Positions 1 through 9,342 of a stretch of 64,000 bases of DNA are shown here, piece by piece. The first letter of the stretch is position 1. Each line of letters opens with the position of its first letter. Made by a program: the position numbers and the translations under genes. The notes below the pieces were generated by a model, which was given only the letters and a program-made list of their open reading frames with translations, was not told the DNA's origin and did not search any database. This DNA comes from Leptospira neocaledonica (GTDB lineage Bacteria > Spirochaetota > Leptospiria > Leptospirales > Leptospiraceae): the NCBI RefSeq assembly GCF_002812205.1, contig NZ_NPEA01000002.1, forward strand, positions 434,001 to 498,000. Reading direction: 5' to 3'.

Positions 1-1464
1 TTGATTGGGTCCTTCATGATCTATGCTTCGGAAGAAGGTAGGATCTCCTATGCGGATTCATTCTATTTAGCTGCCTCTGCCATCTGTGTTACCGGATTAA
101 CTACGGTTAGTATCAGCGAACTGGCATTCTCCACCCAAGTGATTATCATGTTCTTATTCCAGATCGGTGGATTGGGAATTATTACATTTACGGTTCTCGT
201 AGGGATTCTGGTGGTTCGAGGACTTTCCAGAAGTACTAGGATCGCAGCATTCGTGTTCGAAGCGATAGACTCTCACGAATCAGCGGATGGGAAAAGTAAA
301 AATGCTCCTTATGTTCGAAGGATTCTATTATCTATTTTGAATATATCCGTTTCGATAGAATTATTAGGCGCGTTCTTATTGTATTGGGCAATGCCGGAAG
401 ATCTAAGCGGATTACCTGGAGATCCGAATCGAGTTTTTTTAAGTTTATTCACTTCTGTTTCCGCATTCAATAACGCAGGATTTTCCATAGTAGACGATCT
501 TACATTCTTATCCAAAGAGCCACTTTCTCTTTTGGTGGTAGAAAGTTTAGTAGTTATGGGAGGCATCGGTTTTCCGGTTATTTTATTCTTCGAAAAAACA
601 TTACTCGAAGCGTTCAGAAACGTAATGCATAGAGTAGAAGTGGTCATGGAAACTTATCTCATGTCCCGTGCATTGGAAGAAGGTAAAGAACCTTCTTGGA
701 TCTATCTCATCCTGATTCGTATGTCTTTCTGGGCCGAGGAAAGACTGGCTCTATACAGAAAGGCACTCAAGGGAGAAGCGAACAGGATACAAATGAAGCT
801 TCTACTTTATGGAACCTTAATATTGGTTCATGTGGGTGGGATTGGGGTATTATTGGCAGAATGGGATAATCCTGAAACCATAGGGAAACTAGGATTTGTG
901 GACAAACTATTCAACTCATTCTTCCTCTCCGTTTCTTCCAGGACGGCTGGATTTAATACGTTCGATCTTTCTGAAATGAGAAGTCCGACTTACGTTCTTC
1001 TTTGCTCTTTGATGTTTGTGGGAGGTGGTCCTCAGGGAGCCGCGGGTGGTATCAAGATCACAACCTTTGTAATTCTATTAATGTATCTTAGAAACGTAAT
1101 TAGTCCTCAAGCAAGAGTAACCATCATGGGGGAAGAAGTTTCTAAAAACTCGATTGCGATCTCTACTCGGATCTATTTTTTAGCAACAATATCTATCGTG
1201 TTCTTTATGCTGGTAATCACGATTGCGAACGGACATAGACATGGAATAGAAGAAATCTTTTTCGAAGTTATGTCTGCGTTTGGTACTGTTGGATTAACAA
1301 AAGGATTAACTCCTTATATCACTGGAGTAGAAAAGTTTTTATATCCTTGTATTATGTATGTGGGAAGAGTAGGTGTGTTCACTCTTCTGATCGCGTTTAC
1401 CGGCCATTCCGGATTAGGGACCTTGGGAGCCCAAGACGACGGAGTCAAGATCCAGGTAGGATAA
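1..1464 (+). CDS. TrkH/KtrB-family potassium uptake membrane subunit (5' end cut by window)
   Basis: Integral membrane K+ translocating subunit of a Trk/Ktr system, which normally works with a cytoplasmic TrkA/KtrA nucleotide-binding regulator. The 487 visible residues contain the four imperfect pore-loop repeats of the family, each with its filter glycine: VTGLTT near residue 30, FNNAGFS near 156, SRTAGFNT near 313 and FGTVGLT near 427, separated by hydrophobic helices. The frame is open from base 1 and the first pore loop comes very early, so the N-terminal helix is probably outside the window and the TTG at base 1 need not be the true start. No regulator gene is visible on this side. KtrB and TrkH cannot be separated from this sequence alone. 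Confidence 0.9.
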   Translation: MIGSFMIYASEEGRISYADSFYLAASAICVTGLTTVSISELAFSTQVIIMFLFQIGGLGIITFTVLVGILVVRGLSRSTRIAAFVFEAIDSHESADGKSKNAPYVRRILLSILNISVSIELLGAFLLYWAMPEDLSGLPGDPNRVFLSLFTSVSAFNNAGFSIVDDLTFLSKEPLSLLVVESLVVMGGIGFPVILFFEKTLLEAFRNVMHRVEVVMETYLMSRALEEGKEPSWIYLILIRMSFWAEERLALYRKALKGEANRIQMKLLLYGTLILVHVGGIGVLLAEWDNPETIGKLGFVDKLFNSFFLSVSSRTAGFNTFDLSEMRSPTYVLLCSLMFVGGGPQGAAGGIKITTFVILLMYLRNVISPQARVTIMGEEVSKNSIAISTRIYFLATISIVFFMLVITIANGHRHGIEEIFFEVMSAFGTVGLTKGLTPYITGVEKFLYPCIMYVGRVGVFTLLIAFTGHSGLGTLGAQDDGVKIQVG

Positions 1465-1473
1465 CTCGTTGTT

Positions 1474-1644
1474 TTAAGAAAGTTGGTGAGCCTCTGCCAA
1501 TTTAAAATAATAGATATAACGATCCAGTTTTAGATCATGAACTACTGAGATGAGTTCGAAACCTATCGCTCCTAACGGATCGAATGCGTCTTGTGTCAGA
1601 GGGTCTTTACTTTCCACGATCTTGTATGTTATTTTCCTGTTCAT
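1474..1644 (-). CDS. Small conserved-looking protein, 56 aa
   Basis: A short open frame (ATG at 1644, stop TAA at 1474) encodes 56 residues. It has an acidic/polar first half and a core reading DPLGAIGFELISV followed by DRYIYYFKL. The GFELISV plus tyrosine-rich strand pattern resembles small DUF4177-like proteins, but this is pattern memory and not a search result. It lies tail-to-tail with the potassium transporter gene, with 9 bases between stops. No clear Shine-Dalgarno sequence precedes the ATG (upstream reads TTTTCCATT), which lowers confidence. Function unknown. Confidence 0.55.
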   Translation of the reverse strand: MNRKITYKIVESKDPLTQDAFDPLGAIGFELISVVHDLKLDRYIYYFKLAEAHQLS

Positions 1645-1868
1645 AATGGAAAATTAATAAGCTAACAATGAGTAATCGTAAAGCTTAAAATTTAAAAGTG
1701 AAGATTTGGATTTTAATCCTTTCAGACTAGTTTTTTGTTTTTGTCACTTGTGGAATCTTCCCCTAAAACCTGAGAAATCTCCTCCCATTTTAGAGCTAAA
1801 ATTCCCTTGCAAGCCTTCTATTTCAGTTCAATCTGGCCCCTAAAGCGAACCTGATTTCGGGAGAGAGA

Positions 1869-2768
1869 ATGTTATTTTCCTATATAAAACTTTTAAGGCC
1901 CCACCAGTGGATTAAAAATATCATCCTATTTGCTGGGATCATATTCGGGAAAAAATTAGGAGACCTGGAATCGGTAGAAAGGGCAATTTACGCCTTTTTT
2001 CTATTTTCATTAACCGCAAGTTGCCAATACGTTCTAAATGATTTTCTGGATCGAAAAGAAGACGCACTTCATCCTGAAAAAAAGCATAGGCCCTTGGCTT
2101 CCGGGGCGATCTCTCCCACTATAGCACTTTTACTGACAGCAGTTTTACTTTCGATCACCTTAGTTCTGTCCTTTAAATTACAGGCAGAGTTCTTTTATTG
2201 GGTCGCAGGTTATCTGATCTTTAATATAGTTTATAGCCGTTTCTTAAAACATATGGTTATCTTAGATGTGATGAGCATCTCCTTCGGATTCGTTGTGAGA
2301 GCGATCGCAGGTTCCATCGTTGTTGGAGTGAGCTTCTCTTCATGGCTTCTTCTCTGCACATTCATGTTGGCTCTTTACTGGGGCTTCGGAAAAAGAAGGG
2401 GAGAACTTATCATATTGGAAGAAGGAGCTAAGGGGCACAGAAAAATCCTAGAAGAATACTCGGTTAATTTCTTGGATTTGATGATGGGGATTGTAGCCAC
2501 AATGACATTAGTCACCTACGTTATGTACGTTACCAGCCCTCATACGATTGAAAATCTTGGCACAGATAAAATGGTGTATACGATCCCGATCGTAGTTTAT
2601 GCAATCTTTAGGTCTTTGTATATTATCTATATCAAAAATATGGGCCATAATCCTACTAGGGCAATTTTGACGGACTGGGGTGTCCTTATGGCGGGATTTC
2701 TCTGGCTTTTACTTGTTGTTTGGATTATGTATTCAGGTTCCGGACAAAGTCTTCCTTTTCAGTTATAG
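1869..2768 (+). CDS. UbiA-family polyprenyl-phosphate phosphoribosyl/prenyl transferase
   Basis: Polytopic membrane transferase of the UbiA superfamily, closest in pattern to decaprenyl-phosphate phosphoribosyltransferase (DPPR synthase), which moves phosphoribosyl from PRPP to a polyprenyl phosphate. The 299-residue protein opens with LLRPHQWIKNIILFAG, has the first Asp-rich motif NDFLDRKED near residue 57 followed by HPEKKHRPLASG, and a second conserved patch YSRFLKHMVILDV near 121. About eight hydrophobic helices are visible. The start ATG follows GGGAGAGAG, a good ribosome binding site. The thioredoxin-like gene begins 18 bases downstream, so the two probably share a transcript. The exact substrate is inferred; another UbiA specificity is possible. 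Confidence 0.82.
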   Translation: MLFSYIKLLRPHQWIKNIILFAGIIFGKKLGDLESVERAIYAFFLFSLTASCQYVLNDFLDRKEDALHPEKKHRPLASGAISPTIALLLTAVLLSITLVLSFKLQAEFFYWVAGYLIFNIVYSRFLKHMVILDVMSISFGFVVRAIAGSIVVGVSFSSWLLLCTFMLALYWGFGKRRGELIILEEGAKGHRKILEEYSVNFLDLMMGIVATMTLVTYVMYVTSPHTIENLGTDKMVYTIPIVVYAIFRSLYIIYIKNMGHNPTRAILTDWGVLMAGFLWLLLVVWIMYSGSGQSLPFQL

Positions 2769-2786
2769 TCTAGGTCTAACTAAGGC

Positions 2787-3302
2787 ATGAACAAAAGAGT
2801 AAAAGCAGGATTTCAGTACGGAGGAGCATTGGCCCTTCTACTTTCCGCAACTTTTTTTCTCGCCTGGTTTAGAGCCTTGGATACGGAACCCGTAGTGAGT
2901 TTGGATGGAAAAGAATTCAGAACTCCTATAGGTGAAAAAGCGAATATAAAAGGCAAAACTACAGTAGTATATTTTTGGGCGACCTGGTGCGGAGTTTGTA
3001 ATACGAATCTTCCTCTGGTCAAGTGGTATGCTTCCACACTCAAAGATCAAAATCGTTTCGCATTCATTAGTGTAGAAGAAGGAGAAAGTTCCTCCGCTCT
3101 CAAAGATTATCTCGAAAAACAAGCGGTGGATTTTCCTGTGATCGTAGGAAATCCGATGTTACTCAGAGATTGGGGCATTAGAGGTTATCCTAGTTTTTAT
3201 ATTTTGGACGGAGAAGGGAAGGTCAGATTCGCAGAATCCGGAATTATGAGTCCTTTGGGCATGTTCCTAAGGCTGATCTGGGCTAGAATTTTCTGGTCCT
3301 AG
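2787..3302 (+). CDS. TlpA/ResA-like membrane-anchored thioredoxin-fold protein
   Basis: Predicted thiol-disulfide oxidoreductase acting outside the cytoplasmic membrane. The 171-residue protein has one N-terminal hydrophobic anchor (residues 12-27, ending near AWFRALD) and then a thioredoxin fold with the active site WATWCGVC, cysteines at about 68 and 71. The cis-proline region is visible as RGYPSFYIL. Length fits the TlpA/ResA/DsbE group. It follows the UbiA-type gene by 18 bases. The partner is unknown; no cytochrome c maturation genes lie nearby, so a general reductase role for secreted cysteine proteins is only an inference. Confidence 0.85.
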   Translation: MNKRVKAGFQYGGALALLLSATFFLAWFRALDTEPVVSLDGKEFRTPIGEKANIKGKTTVVYFWATWCGVCNTNLPLVKWYASTLKDQNRFAFISVEEGESSSALKDYLEKQAVDFPVIVGNPMLLRDWGIRGYPSFYILDGEGKVRFAESGIMSPLGMFLRLIWARIFWS

Positions 3303-3371
3303 CCTCTTAAAAGTTTCCGTCTTTTTTCTCATCTTTGAATTTATCACCTCTAATTTCCGATAATCAATCCG

Positions 3372-4151
3372 ATGGACTCGTACAAACCGAAACCACTCTT
3401 AAACAAATCTGAACTCAAACAGATCAAACGTTCCAGGACTCGGGTTCACGGCCAAAAAGTAATTACAGACGACGTCAAAAAGTTAAAATCACTTAGCGTC
3501 ACTCCCGACTTACCAGAAGAAGAATTAGTAAATTATTATAAAGAGCCGATCTGGATAGAATATTATATCCCAAGAGAATCCAGATTCGCTTACGAGATCA
3601 AATATCTTTACGTATATCTTGTTAACTCGGAACCAAGACCCGCTCCAATGGATTCAATCTTAAGAGAAGCTTTGAAGAATGACCAGTTTGTGGATCTTGT
3701 GGATATAGCAAGGCTTCATCCTGAAAAAGAAAAACTGATCCGAGCTTCTTACACAAATTCTTGGCCATTTTTCGAATCAATTTCTAATGGATACAAACAA
3801 TACCAACAAACCAAGGATCCGTACTACTTAAGAGTTCCTCTATATCATACTGAAAATCTAATGAAAAGAGAACCTTCTCTTTCTACTTTGGAATTCACAG
3901 GAAATTTTTTTATTCATAATCTGAATTGGTTGATCCGCAGAATGAATAGAGGTGGAAAAGAATTCTCCTTAGAAGATGAAACAATCTCCATTCTGATCAA
4001 AAGAAGGAATGAATACTGGGAGAAAAAAAATCTCCCTACAGACGAGGACTTTGATTTATTTGCTGCATTATTCTACGAGCAGGCATTTCCTAATAGAGGT
4101 CTGGAAGAAATAGAAGCCGCAGAACTTTTGGACGAAGACACTTATTTTTAA
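3372..4151 (+). CDS. Conserved hypothetical protein, 259 aa
   Basis: I do not recognise a family. The protein is 259 residues, charged, without signal peptide or membrane helix, and rich in aromatic residues in the middle. Its codon use looks like that of its neighbours. Its 3' end overlaps the last bases of the convergent lipoprotein gene by four bases. A diverged copy of the final 37 coding bases (ending LLDKD-stop rather than [12 protein letters not shown]) lies beyond that lipoprotein gene at 5507..5547. This suggests the C-terminus seen here was altered when the lipoprotein gene arrived. Cytoplasmic location is inferred. Confidence 0.8.
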   Translation: MDSYKPKPLLNKSELKQIKRSRTRVHGQKVITDDVKKLKSLSVTPDLPEEELVNYYKEPIWIEYYIPRESRFAYEIKYLYVYLVNSEPRPAPMDSILREALKNDQFVDLVDIARLHPEKEKLIRASYTNSWPFFESISNGYKQYQQTKDPYYLRVPLYHTENLMKREPSLSTLEFTGNFFIHNLNWLIRRMNRGGKEFSLEDETISILIKRRNEYWEKKNLPTDEDFDLFAALFYEQAFPNRGLEEIEAAELLDEDTYF

Positions 4152-5404
4152 TCTTTTTCAAAACGAGACCCATTGAACTTATATACGATCTGGGTCGTAA
4201 CGCCTGACGTTTCATCACCTTCCGGCGGAGAAATCCGATCTATGTTGATTGATAGATCATCTTCGTGAAAATAAACATGGTCTCCTTCGTTTGCGAATAT
4301 TTCTTCTAAGTTATTGCCAACTTTGGAAAAAGCAAAAACGGTATCATATTCACCGCAAGAAAATCCATCGCAGCTACTGTAACCGCTGATATATCTTAAT
4401 ATTGCTACATAATAGGTTTTACCTTTATGCTTAAACGTACTGACCTGTACACTTTCAACATCTACTTCTTTACCTCCGGATTGATCTATCTTTTCTATGA
4501 TCTTTTTCTTTAAGGAATCCTGGGGATGAATTGATATATAGAGAGAAGGGTATCTTTTCGCTGTTTTTACTAAATTTGAAGAAATATAACCTTCCGCTAA
4601 AACAGTAACCGTAACATCATCCTCGAAGCCTGGTCTGCTTGCGTTTGCCTTATATACTTTGAAATAAACTTTACCGTCCGATCGGACTAACCTTCCTGTG
4701 ATTGGAAGAAATTCTTCAGAACGAATATCCGCATATTTGCTTTGTGCCTTTAATTTCCCATTTTTAAAATCATACAATTTGTCCGGGGCCTCTAGGATAT
4801 ACACCCAACCTTCTTCTCTCATTTCCAAATCTTTTTGGGCTAGAAGAATATTAGGGTCTTCACCCCTCATAATATAGGGAGTAAAAACGAAACCTATTTT
4901 GCCGTCGTTGGATTTTACCTTTGCCCAGGTTCCTGAGTTACCATCGATATTAACTTTATTTTGGCCTTCCGCTAAGATCTCTACAGTTTCTCTAGTTTTA
5001 AGTTTTCCTAAAACTTTTCCTTCACTTCCCGGATAGTCTCTCAATAATAATTGGGTCGCGGTAACGATTCCAAATCTTTCTTTGATTGGAGCTAGGAAAA
5101 TCTGGATCCCGTATTTAGAACCTTTATTTTCCTCTTGGATAAATCCAGTTTTATCTTTTTGTCGGATTTTTAGCCATGGAGTTCCGTTTGTTGAATTCAA
5201 ATCTTTAATATTTGTGGCAAGGACCTCGTATGGGTTTGTCTTATCTATGGAAAATACAACCTCACTTTTTAAGGAAGGATTACGAAACGCCTTAAGATCA
5301 TTGCTAGATACATGTCCAAAACCTTTTGGGACTGTCGCACAGAATTGAGATGTAAGAAATATGTTTAGAAAAAATAGAAAAATACTATAATGTTTAAGTT
5401 TCAA
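4148..5404 (-). CDS. Lipoprotein with tandem bacterial SH3-like domains
   Basis: I place the start at a TTG (5404..5402) because GGAGA stands about 7 bases upstream and translation from there gives a textbook lipoprotein signal, [16 protein letters not shown] followed by LTSQFC with cysteine 22. The longer frame to 5470 would bury the signal. The mature protein (total 418 aa) has two SH3_3-like segments, roughly residues 33-98 (with [14 protein letters not shown]) and 112-178 (with [17 protein letters not shown] and [14 protein letters not shown]), then a longer beta-rich region of unknown type. Such SH3 domains often bind peptidoglycan, so a periplasmic or outer-membrane wall-associated role is inferred. 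The gene is flanked by duplicated bases of the upstream gene. Confidence 0.78.
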   Translation of the reverse strand: MKLKHYSIFLFFLNIFLTSQFCATVPKGFGHVSSNDLKAFRNPSLKSEVVFSIDKTNPYEVLATNIKDLNSTNGTPWLKIRQKDKTGFIQEENKGSKYGIQIFLAPIKERFGIVTATQLLLRDYPGSEGKVLGKLKTRETVEILAEGQNKVNIDGNSGTWAKVKSNDGKIGFVFTPYIMRGEDPNILLAQKDLEMREEGWVYILEAPDKLYDFKNGKLKAQSKYADIRSEEFLPITGRLVRSDGKVYFKVYKANASRPGFEDDVTVTVLAEGYISSNLVKTAKRYPSLYISIHPQDSLKKKIIEKIDQSGGKEVDVESVQVSTFKHKGKTYYVAILRYISGYSSCDGFSCGEYDTVFAFSKVGNNLEEIFANEGDHVYFHEDDLSINIDRISPPEGDETSGVTTQIVYKFNGSRFEKD

Positions 5405-5506
5405 AACTTTGGTCTCCAAAGGATGAAAAATTAGTAAATGCCGAAAAATGTCGATCGGAATAATTTTCATAATGTTATGATATATTCAGATTCTGATATG
5501 TCATTA

Positions 5507-5547
5507 TGGAAGAAATAGAAGCGGCAGAACTTCTGGACAAAGATTAA
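5507..5547 (+). pseudogene. Relic of the 3' end of the 3372..4151 gene
   Basis: These bases match the end of the gene at 3372..4151 (4102..4138) with three mismatches in 37 and keep the same frame, encoding [12 protein letters not shown] then TAA. The copy is separated from the gene by the whole minus-strand SH3 lipoprotein gene. The simplest reading is that it marks the original end of the upstream gene before an insertion, or a duplication made during it. Confidence 0.75.
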
Positions 5548-5622
5548 TTTCACCATATCTCTTCCAAAAAAAGGATGCAGTTTTTAGGCATCTTGTATGT
5601 CTAAGAGTTACAGGAGAAGACA

Positions 5623-6276
5623 TTGGAAACTAGTATCTCAATTTATTCGGACGTGGTTTGCCCTTGGTGTTATATAGGCAAAAAAAGGTTGGAGAAGGCA
5701 ATCGAGTCCTGGGAAGGCGATCATCCCGGGGACAAGATCCTCGTAGAATGGAAACCATTCCAATTAAATCCTGATCTTCCAGAACGGGGAGAAGATAGAG
5801 AAGCTCACATGGTCAAAAAATTCGGTTCTTTAGATCGGGTAAAAATGATGACCCAAAGGGTTTCCGATATCGCCAAGGAAGATGGATTACAGTTTGCTAA
5901 TATTCTACAAGGTCACCAACCGAATACTTTTCTTCTCCACGCGCTGATTCGTAAGGCCAGAAATTATGGAAAAGAAGGAGAACTTGCAGAAGTATTCTTT
6001 CAAAAGTTTTTTTCGGAAGGAAAAAATCTTTCAGATGATTCTATCATCCAAGAAAGTCTGACACAAGTTGGAGTTCCAATATCCGAATTGGAAGAGGTTC
6101 GCAAGGATTCTCCTCTTCTTGCCCAGATTGAAACCGAAGAAAATGAAGGTAAAATGTTGGGAGTGACCGGTGTACCTTTTTATATCTTTAACGAGAAATA
6201 TGCGGTTTCTGGTGCCCAGCCTGTAGACCTGTTTTTACAGGTTTTTGAAAGATTGCAGTCCGAGGTTGAGGCTTAA
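5623..6276 (+). CDS. DsbA-family (FrnE-like) oxidoreductase
   Basis: Cytoplasmic DsbA-like thiol oxidoreductase of the FrnE / 2-hydroxychromene-2-carboxylate isomerase group. The 217-residue protein starts SIYSDVVCPWCYIGKKRL, with the CPWC active site at residues 13-16, and carries a helical insertion and the conserved C-terminal stretch GVTGVPFYIFNEKYAVSGAQ that supplies the cis-proline. No signal peptide is present, unlike true periplasmic DsbA. The start is a TTG preceded by CAGGAGAAGACA, a strong ribosome binding site. The gene overlaps the convergent hypothetical gene by four bases. The physiological substrate is unknown; FrnE in other bacteria is linked to oxidative stress. Confidence 0.9.
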   Translation: METSISIYSDVVCPWCYIGKKRLEKAIESWEGDHPGDKILVEWKPFQLNPDLPERGEDREAHMVKKFGSLDRVKMMTQRVSDIAKEDGLQFANILQGHQPNTFLLHALIRKARNYGKEGELAEVFFQKFFSEGKNLSDDSIIQESLTQVGVPISELEEVRKDSPLLAQIETEENEGKMLGVTGVPFYIFNEKYAVSGAQPVDLFLQVFERLQSEVEA

Positions 6277-7160
6277 GCGGAGATTTCAGTTCCTCTATTA
6301 GCACCTTCTCCCATCCATAAAAATAAACGGCGGATCCTGTATAAATAGGCAGCTTCCGCTCTTTCTAACATTCCGTCCGGAACGTTAGGAAATTCGTATT
6401 CTCTGATACTTCTGGGACTTCCCGACCAATCGATTGCCTGAAAAAAGGAGTCTTTAGGAGGAGAGGCAAGTGCTAGTCTGTCTCTTAAAAAAAGAAGAAG
6501 GTCCTTAGGTTCAAAAAACGCCTTTGCGATGTCCTTCAAACCGGTTGCCAAATTTTGATACACGTTTTCCTTATTAAAATCTATCAGACAAAAGCTGAGG
6601 GGAAAATAAGGAGTCCCTAAAAGACCTTTCATTTTTGGGACAAGTTCTCTAATGGAAAAAGATTCCGAATCCAAAACCAAAACCCCAGGTTTGGTTTCCT
6701 TTAACATATTAGGAAGTCCTAATATATCCTTGCACCAATGAGCATTGGAACCGCAGGCCCTAAGGAGAGACCTATATTTTGAAAAAAGATCCGAACTTTG
6801 TGTGAGTACCACCATCTCTGGATGTAGAGGTTTTGAGAATTTGAAGAATGGAAATTCTTCCAATGCGAATGAATTCAGATCATAAATCCGAGTCGCTCCT
6901 GCTCTCACGAAAGAGTTCTTTTCCTCTGCATCGAATCTTCCGATCAGACAAACTTCTCTCGACCAATCATGAGCGGAGCGGATATCCTCAGGACTCGCAT
7001 CCTTCTTCCAAACTAAAATTTCTTTAGTGGATGGGGGAAACCCAGAACTTCTTACCCATTCCAAATGATCTATTCCTTTCCACTTTAACAAAGCGACTAG
7101 GAACTCATGTTCGTCCGAGCTGAGTCGGTGTAGAAGTAAGGCATCGGATAGTAAGTTCAT
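6273..7160 (-). CDS. Conserved hypothetical protein, 295 aa
   Basis: No family recognised. The protein has 295 residues with no signal peptide or membrane helix. A central stretch (about residues 118-200) alternates hydrophobic strands and helices, for example GVLVLDSESFSIRELVPKM and PLSFCLIDFN, loosely like a degenerate response-regulator receiver or Rossmann-like fold, but the usual acidic pocket is not evident. The C-terminus contains ERAEAAYLYRIRRLFLWMG. It is transcribed away from the PhaR-like gene, with about 180 bases of shared upstream DNA, and converges on the DsbA-like gene. Confidence 0.75.
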   Translation of the reverse strand: MNLLSDALLLHRLSSDEHEFLVALLKWKGIDHLEWVRSSGFPPSTKEILVWKKDASPEDIRSAHDWSREVCLIGRFDAEEKNSFVRAGATRIYDLNSFALEEFPFFKFSKPLHPEMVVLTQSSDLFSKYRSLLRACGSNAHWCKDILGLPNMLKETKPGVLVLDSESFSIRELVPKMKGLLGTPYFPLSFCLIDFNKENVYQNLATGLKDIAKAFFEPKDLLLFLRDRLALASPPKDSFFQAIDWSGSPRSIREYEFPNVPDGMLERAEAAYLYRIRRLFLWMGEGANRGTEISA

Positions 7161-7340
7161 CTCTTTGCAAAGGACGGGTTTTTTCCTTGACCTTGGGGAT
7201 TTTCGTCCGATCCTAGAATTGGTGCATTGCGGAAAACCCGCAACTAGAAAGGGGAATCGGAAAGAAAAACAAGTTTGCCTTTCAGGCGAACTGCTTTTGT
7301 GGGCTTGTCCTGAAAGCGTTGATTACGAGCAAAACCAAGA

Positions 7341-7904
7341 ATGAAAGTTCTGAAAAGATACGCAAACAGAAGGTTGTACGATCCCGAAACCAGCAAAACG
7401 ATTACTCTAGAAGATGTCGCCGAGATGATCATCGCAGGCGAAGAGATCAAAGTGATCGATAATATGAGCGGAGCGGACATTACTCCTAAGATTCTAGGCC
7501 AAACCTTTCTCAAGGTAAGTTTGGGCCAGAGAAACGAAGAATTTTCCAATTATATGCTTTCTGCCCTGATCCGAGAAACAGGCAAAGATATCAGTGCATT
7601 ATTCGGCCGTTTGGTCCTAGGAGGTATAGGTCTTGCCTATCTAACCAAGGAAAAAATGGATAGGATCCTGCAGAGTATGGTGGCTTTGGGAGAACTTCGT
7701 TTGGAAGAAGTGAAAAGTTACCGCGAAGACCTACTCACTCATTTGGCCCAGAGAGCCAGCGAAAACAGCGAACAGATCCAGGAAGACCTGAAAAAAGTAG
7801 GTCGAGAATTGGAAGAAGGCGGCGAAAAGGAATTGGCTGTCGAGGATCTATCGGAGAAAATTCGCAAGATTGCGGAAAGAGTCAAGGAAACCGAGTCCTT
7901 ATAA
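7341..7904 (+). CDS. PhaR-like polyhydroxyalkanoate synthesis regulator
   Basis: Transcription-factor-like protein with the PHB/PHA accumulation regulator DNA-binding domain. The first 62 residues ([20 protein letters not shown], then [16 protein letters not shown]) are the family signature. The remaining ~125 residues are helical and charged, ending in a probable coiled coil (residues 115-185, rich in E, K and L). Length is 187 aa. PhaR proteins bind PHA and repress phasin genes; no PHA synthase or phasin is present in this window, so the target here is unknown. The start is fixed by the strongly conserved [11 protein letters not shown] opening. Confidence 0.9.
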   Translation: MKVLKRYANRRLYDPETSKTITLEDVAEMIIAGEEIKVIDNMSGADITPKILGQTFLKVSLGQRNEEFSNYMLSALIRETGKDISALFGRLVLGGIGLAYLTKEKMDRILQSMVALGELRLEEVKSYREDLLTHLAQRASENSEQIQEDLKKVGRELEEGGEKELAVEDLSEKIRKIAERVKETESL

Positions 7905-7971
7905 CGGATTTGCGGTCTCCTAAAGTTAAGATCGACCTAACTAAATCCGATAAACAGCATAGGGGGAACCC

Positions 7972-8847
7972 ATGTCGACCGTAAGAATCCTTGTCCTTGG
8001 AATTATATTATCACTAACCGCTCAACTTTCTGCAAAAGAGCAGATCTATGAGAAGTTGGACCAATTGTTTTACGACCAAGTCAAAAAATTGGAAAGCGGC
8101 AACCTAGAAGAGAGAATCCAGGCTGCAGATTATCTAAGATTCGTAAGCAGTAAGCTGGCGGTCCGCCCTCTTCTGAAGGCATTAAAAGGAAATCCAAACG
8201 TTCCTAAATCCGAGGAAAATTCCCCTACCTTAAAATTCACCATCGCCCAAGCATTGGGGGCCATGGAATCCGATGTTGCCGGACCTGGAATGTTGGAAGA
8301 ATTTAAGAAGATTTCTGCAGTTGTTCAGGAAGGAGATTATCCTTCTTTCAGTTCTCCCGAAGGTTACAATACAGTGATCGCAGCAGGAGAGATTATCCGA
8401 AATGTGGGACTTCTTCCATACACTAAAGAAAACCAAGAAGCGATCGTAAACGCTTTGAACCATCCGAATTTTTATGTAAGAGCTTCTGCAGCTGACGGGT
8501 TGAAAAACCTAAACCGAAAGGATGTACTATCCCAATTGAATTCCGCAATTGATAAGGAAAAAAATCCTTTTGCGAAAGTTGCGATCCTAAACGCGATCGT
8601 TTTTATCAATCGTATCGCGAACCAAAAGTTCTATGATATGTGTGCATTCTTAAAAGACGAATCTCCTCTAGTTCGATATAGGGCATCCATTGCGGTGGGA
8701 GAAGTGGATCTAAAAGCGGGAGAATATTCTCTTAGAGAAGCGTTACTCATCGAGCACGATAAAATGGTAAGAGAGCAGATCAAAAAGGACCTGGCAAGTG
8801 TGACAGGATTCAAGATGCCTGCAAATACTCTATTGTTTAGCGACTGA
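7972..8847 (+). CDS. Exported HEAT-repeat protein
   Basis: A 291-residue protein with a cleavable signal peptide (residues 1-22, ending QLSA) and then helical pairs typical of HEAT/PBS-lyase-like repeats: LEERIQAADYLRFV near 44, HPNFYVRASAADGLKNL near 164, and DESPLVRYRASIAVGEVDL near 230. HEAT proteins are scaffolds for protein binding; no catalytic motif is seen. The ribosome binding site AGGGGGAAC precedes the ATG. An intrinsic terminator follows 25 bases after the stop. Periplasmic location is inferred from the signal peptide, and the partner is unknown. Confidence 0.85.
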   Translation: MSTVRILVLGIILSLTAQLSAKEQIYEKLDQLFYDQVKKLESGNLEERIQAADYLRFVSSKLAVRPLLKALKGNPNVPKSEENSPTLKFTIAQALGAMESDVAGPGMLEEFKKISAVVQEGDYPSFSSPEGYNTVIAAGEIIRNVGLLPYTKENQEAIVNALNHPNFYVRASAADGLKNLNRKDVLSQLNSAIDKEKNPFAKVAILNAIVFINRIANQKFYDMCAFLKDESPLVRYRASIAVGEVDLKAGEYSLREALLIEHDKMVREQIKKDLASVTGFKMPANTLLFSD

Positions 8848-8872
8848 TCTTTTCTTATACTGCTTAAGATAG

Positions 8873-8905
8873 AAAAAGCCTCCGAGTTCGGGGGCTTTTT
8901 GTTTT
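8873..8905 (+). terminator. Intrinsic terminator of the HEAT-repeat gene
   Basis: Stem AAAAAGCC...GGCTTTTT with further C:G pairs inside and a loop around GAGTT, followed by GTTTT. It lies just after the HEAT-repeat gene and before the tRNA gene on the opposite strand. Confidence 0.85.
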
Positions 8906-8941
8906 ATGGGGTGTTCAAGAAGAAGGGTGTGAATAAAACCC

Positions 8942-9015
<74 letters not shown>

Positions 9016-9342
9016 GGTAATCGTCAGTATTTCGACCAATAGCACAGCGTAAAGCCTTTGTTGTTAAGGAAGCTCCAGAGAAGAAGTTTCCATTTTCTCC
9101 GATAGAAAGCTCTTCCGCTCATTTTTCTAAAAAGAAGAAGGTCCGCTGATTCCAGAAATACCTCTTTTGGTCGTTGATTTTTCGTAAAACGAATGTTATA
9201 AAAAGGGCTTTTTATAGGAAATTTCCTTCTTTTTCTGGCCGATTTCGAAATCGGCAAGGGTTTTCCGGGATCGGCGGGCGAACCCGTTTGGAAAGGTTTA
9301 TAGTAAGCCTCACGAAACCCGAAAAAAACAGGGGGGACACAA
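9016..9342. promoter_or_regulatory. Intergenic region with two near-perfect dyads upstream of the PF10118 pair
   Basis: This 327-base gap has no convincing gene; the longer open frames run antisense into the next gene. It contains the inverted repeat TATAAAAAG-GG-CTTTTTATA (9197..9216) and a perfect 18-base palindrome GCCGATTTCGAAATCGGC (9238..9255), 88 bases before the start codon at 9343. They could be operators for an unlinked repressor or an mRNA leader structure. Confidence 0.6.

Noticed and set aside
4148..5470. Longer start for the SH3 lipoprotein at 5470
   Set aside because: It would place 22 residues before a complete lipoprotein signal that has its own ribosome binding site and TTG start at 5404.
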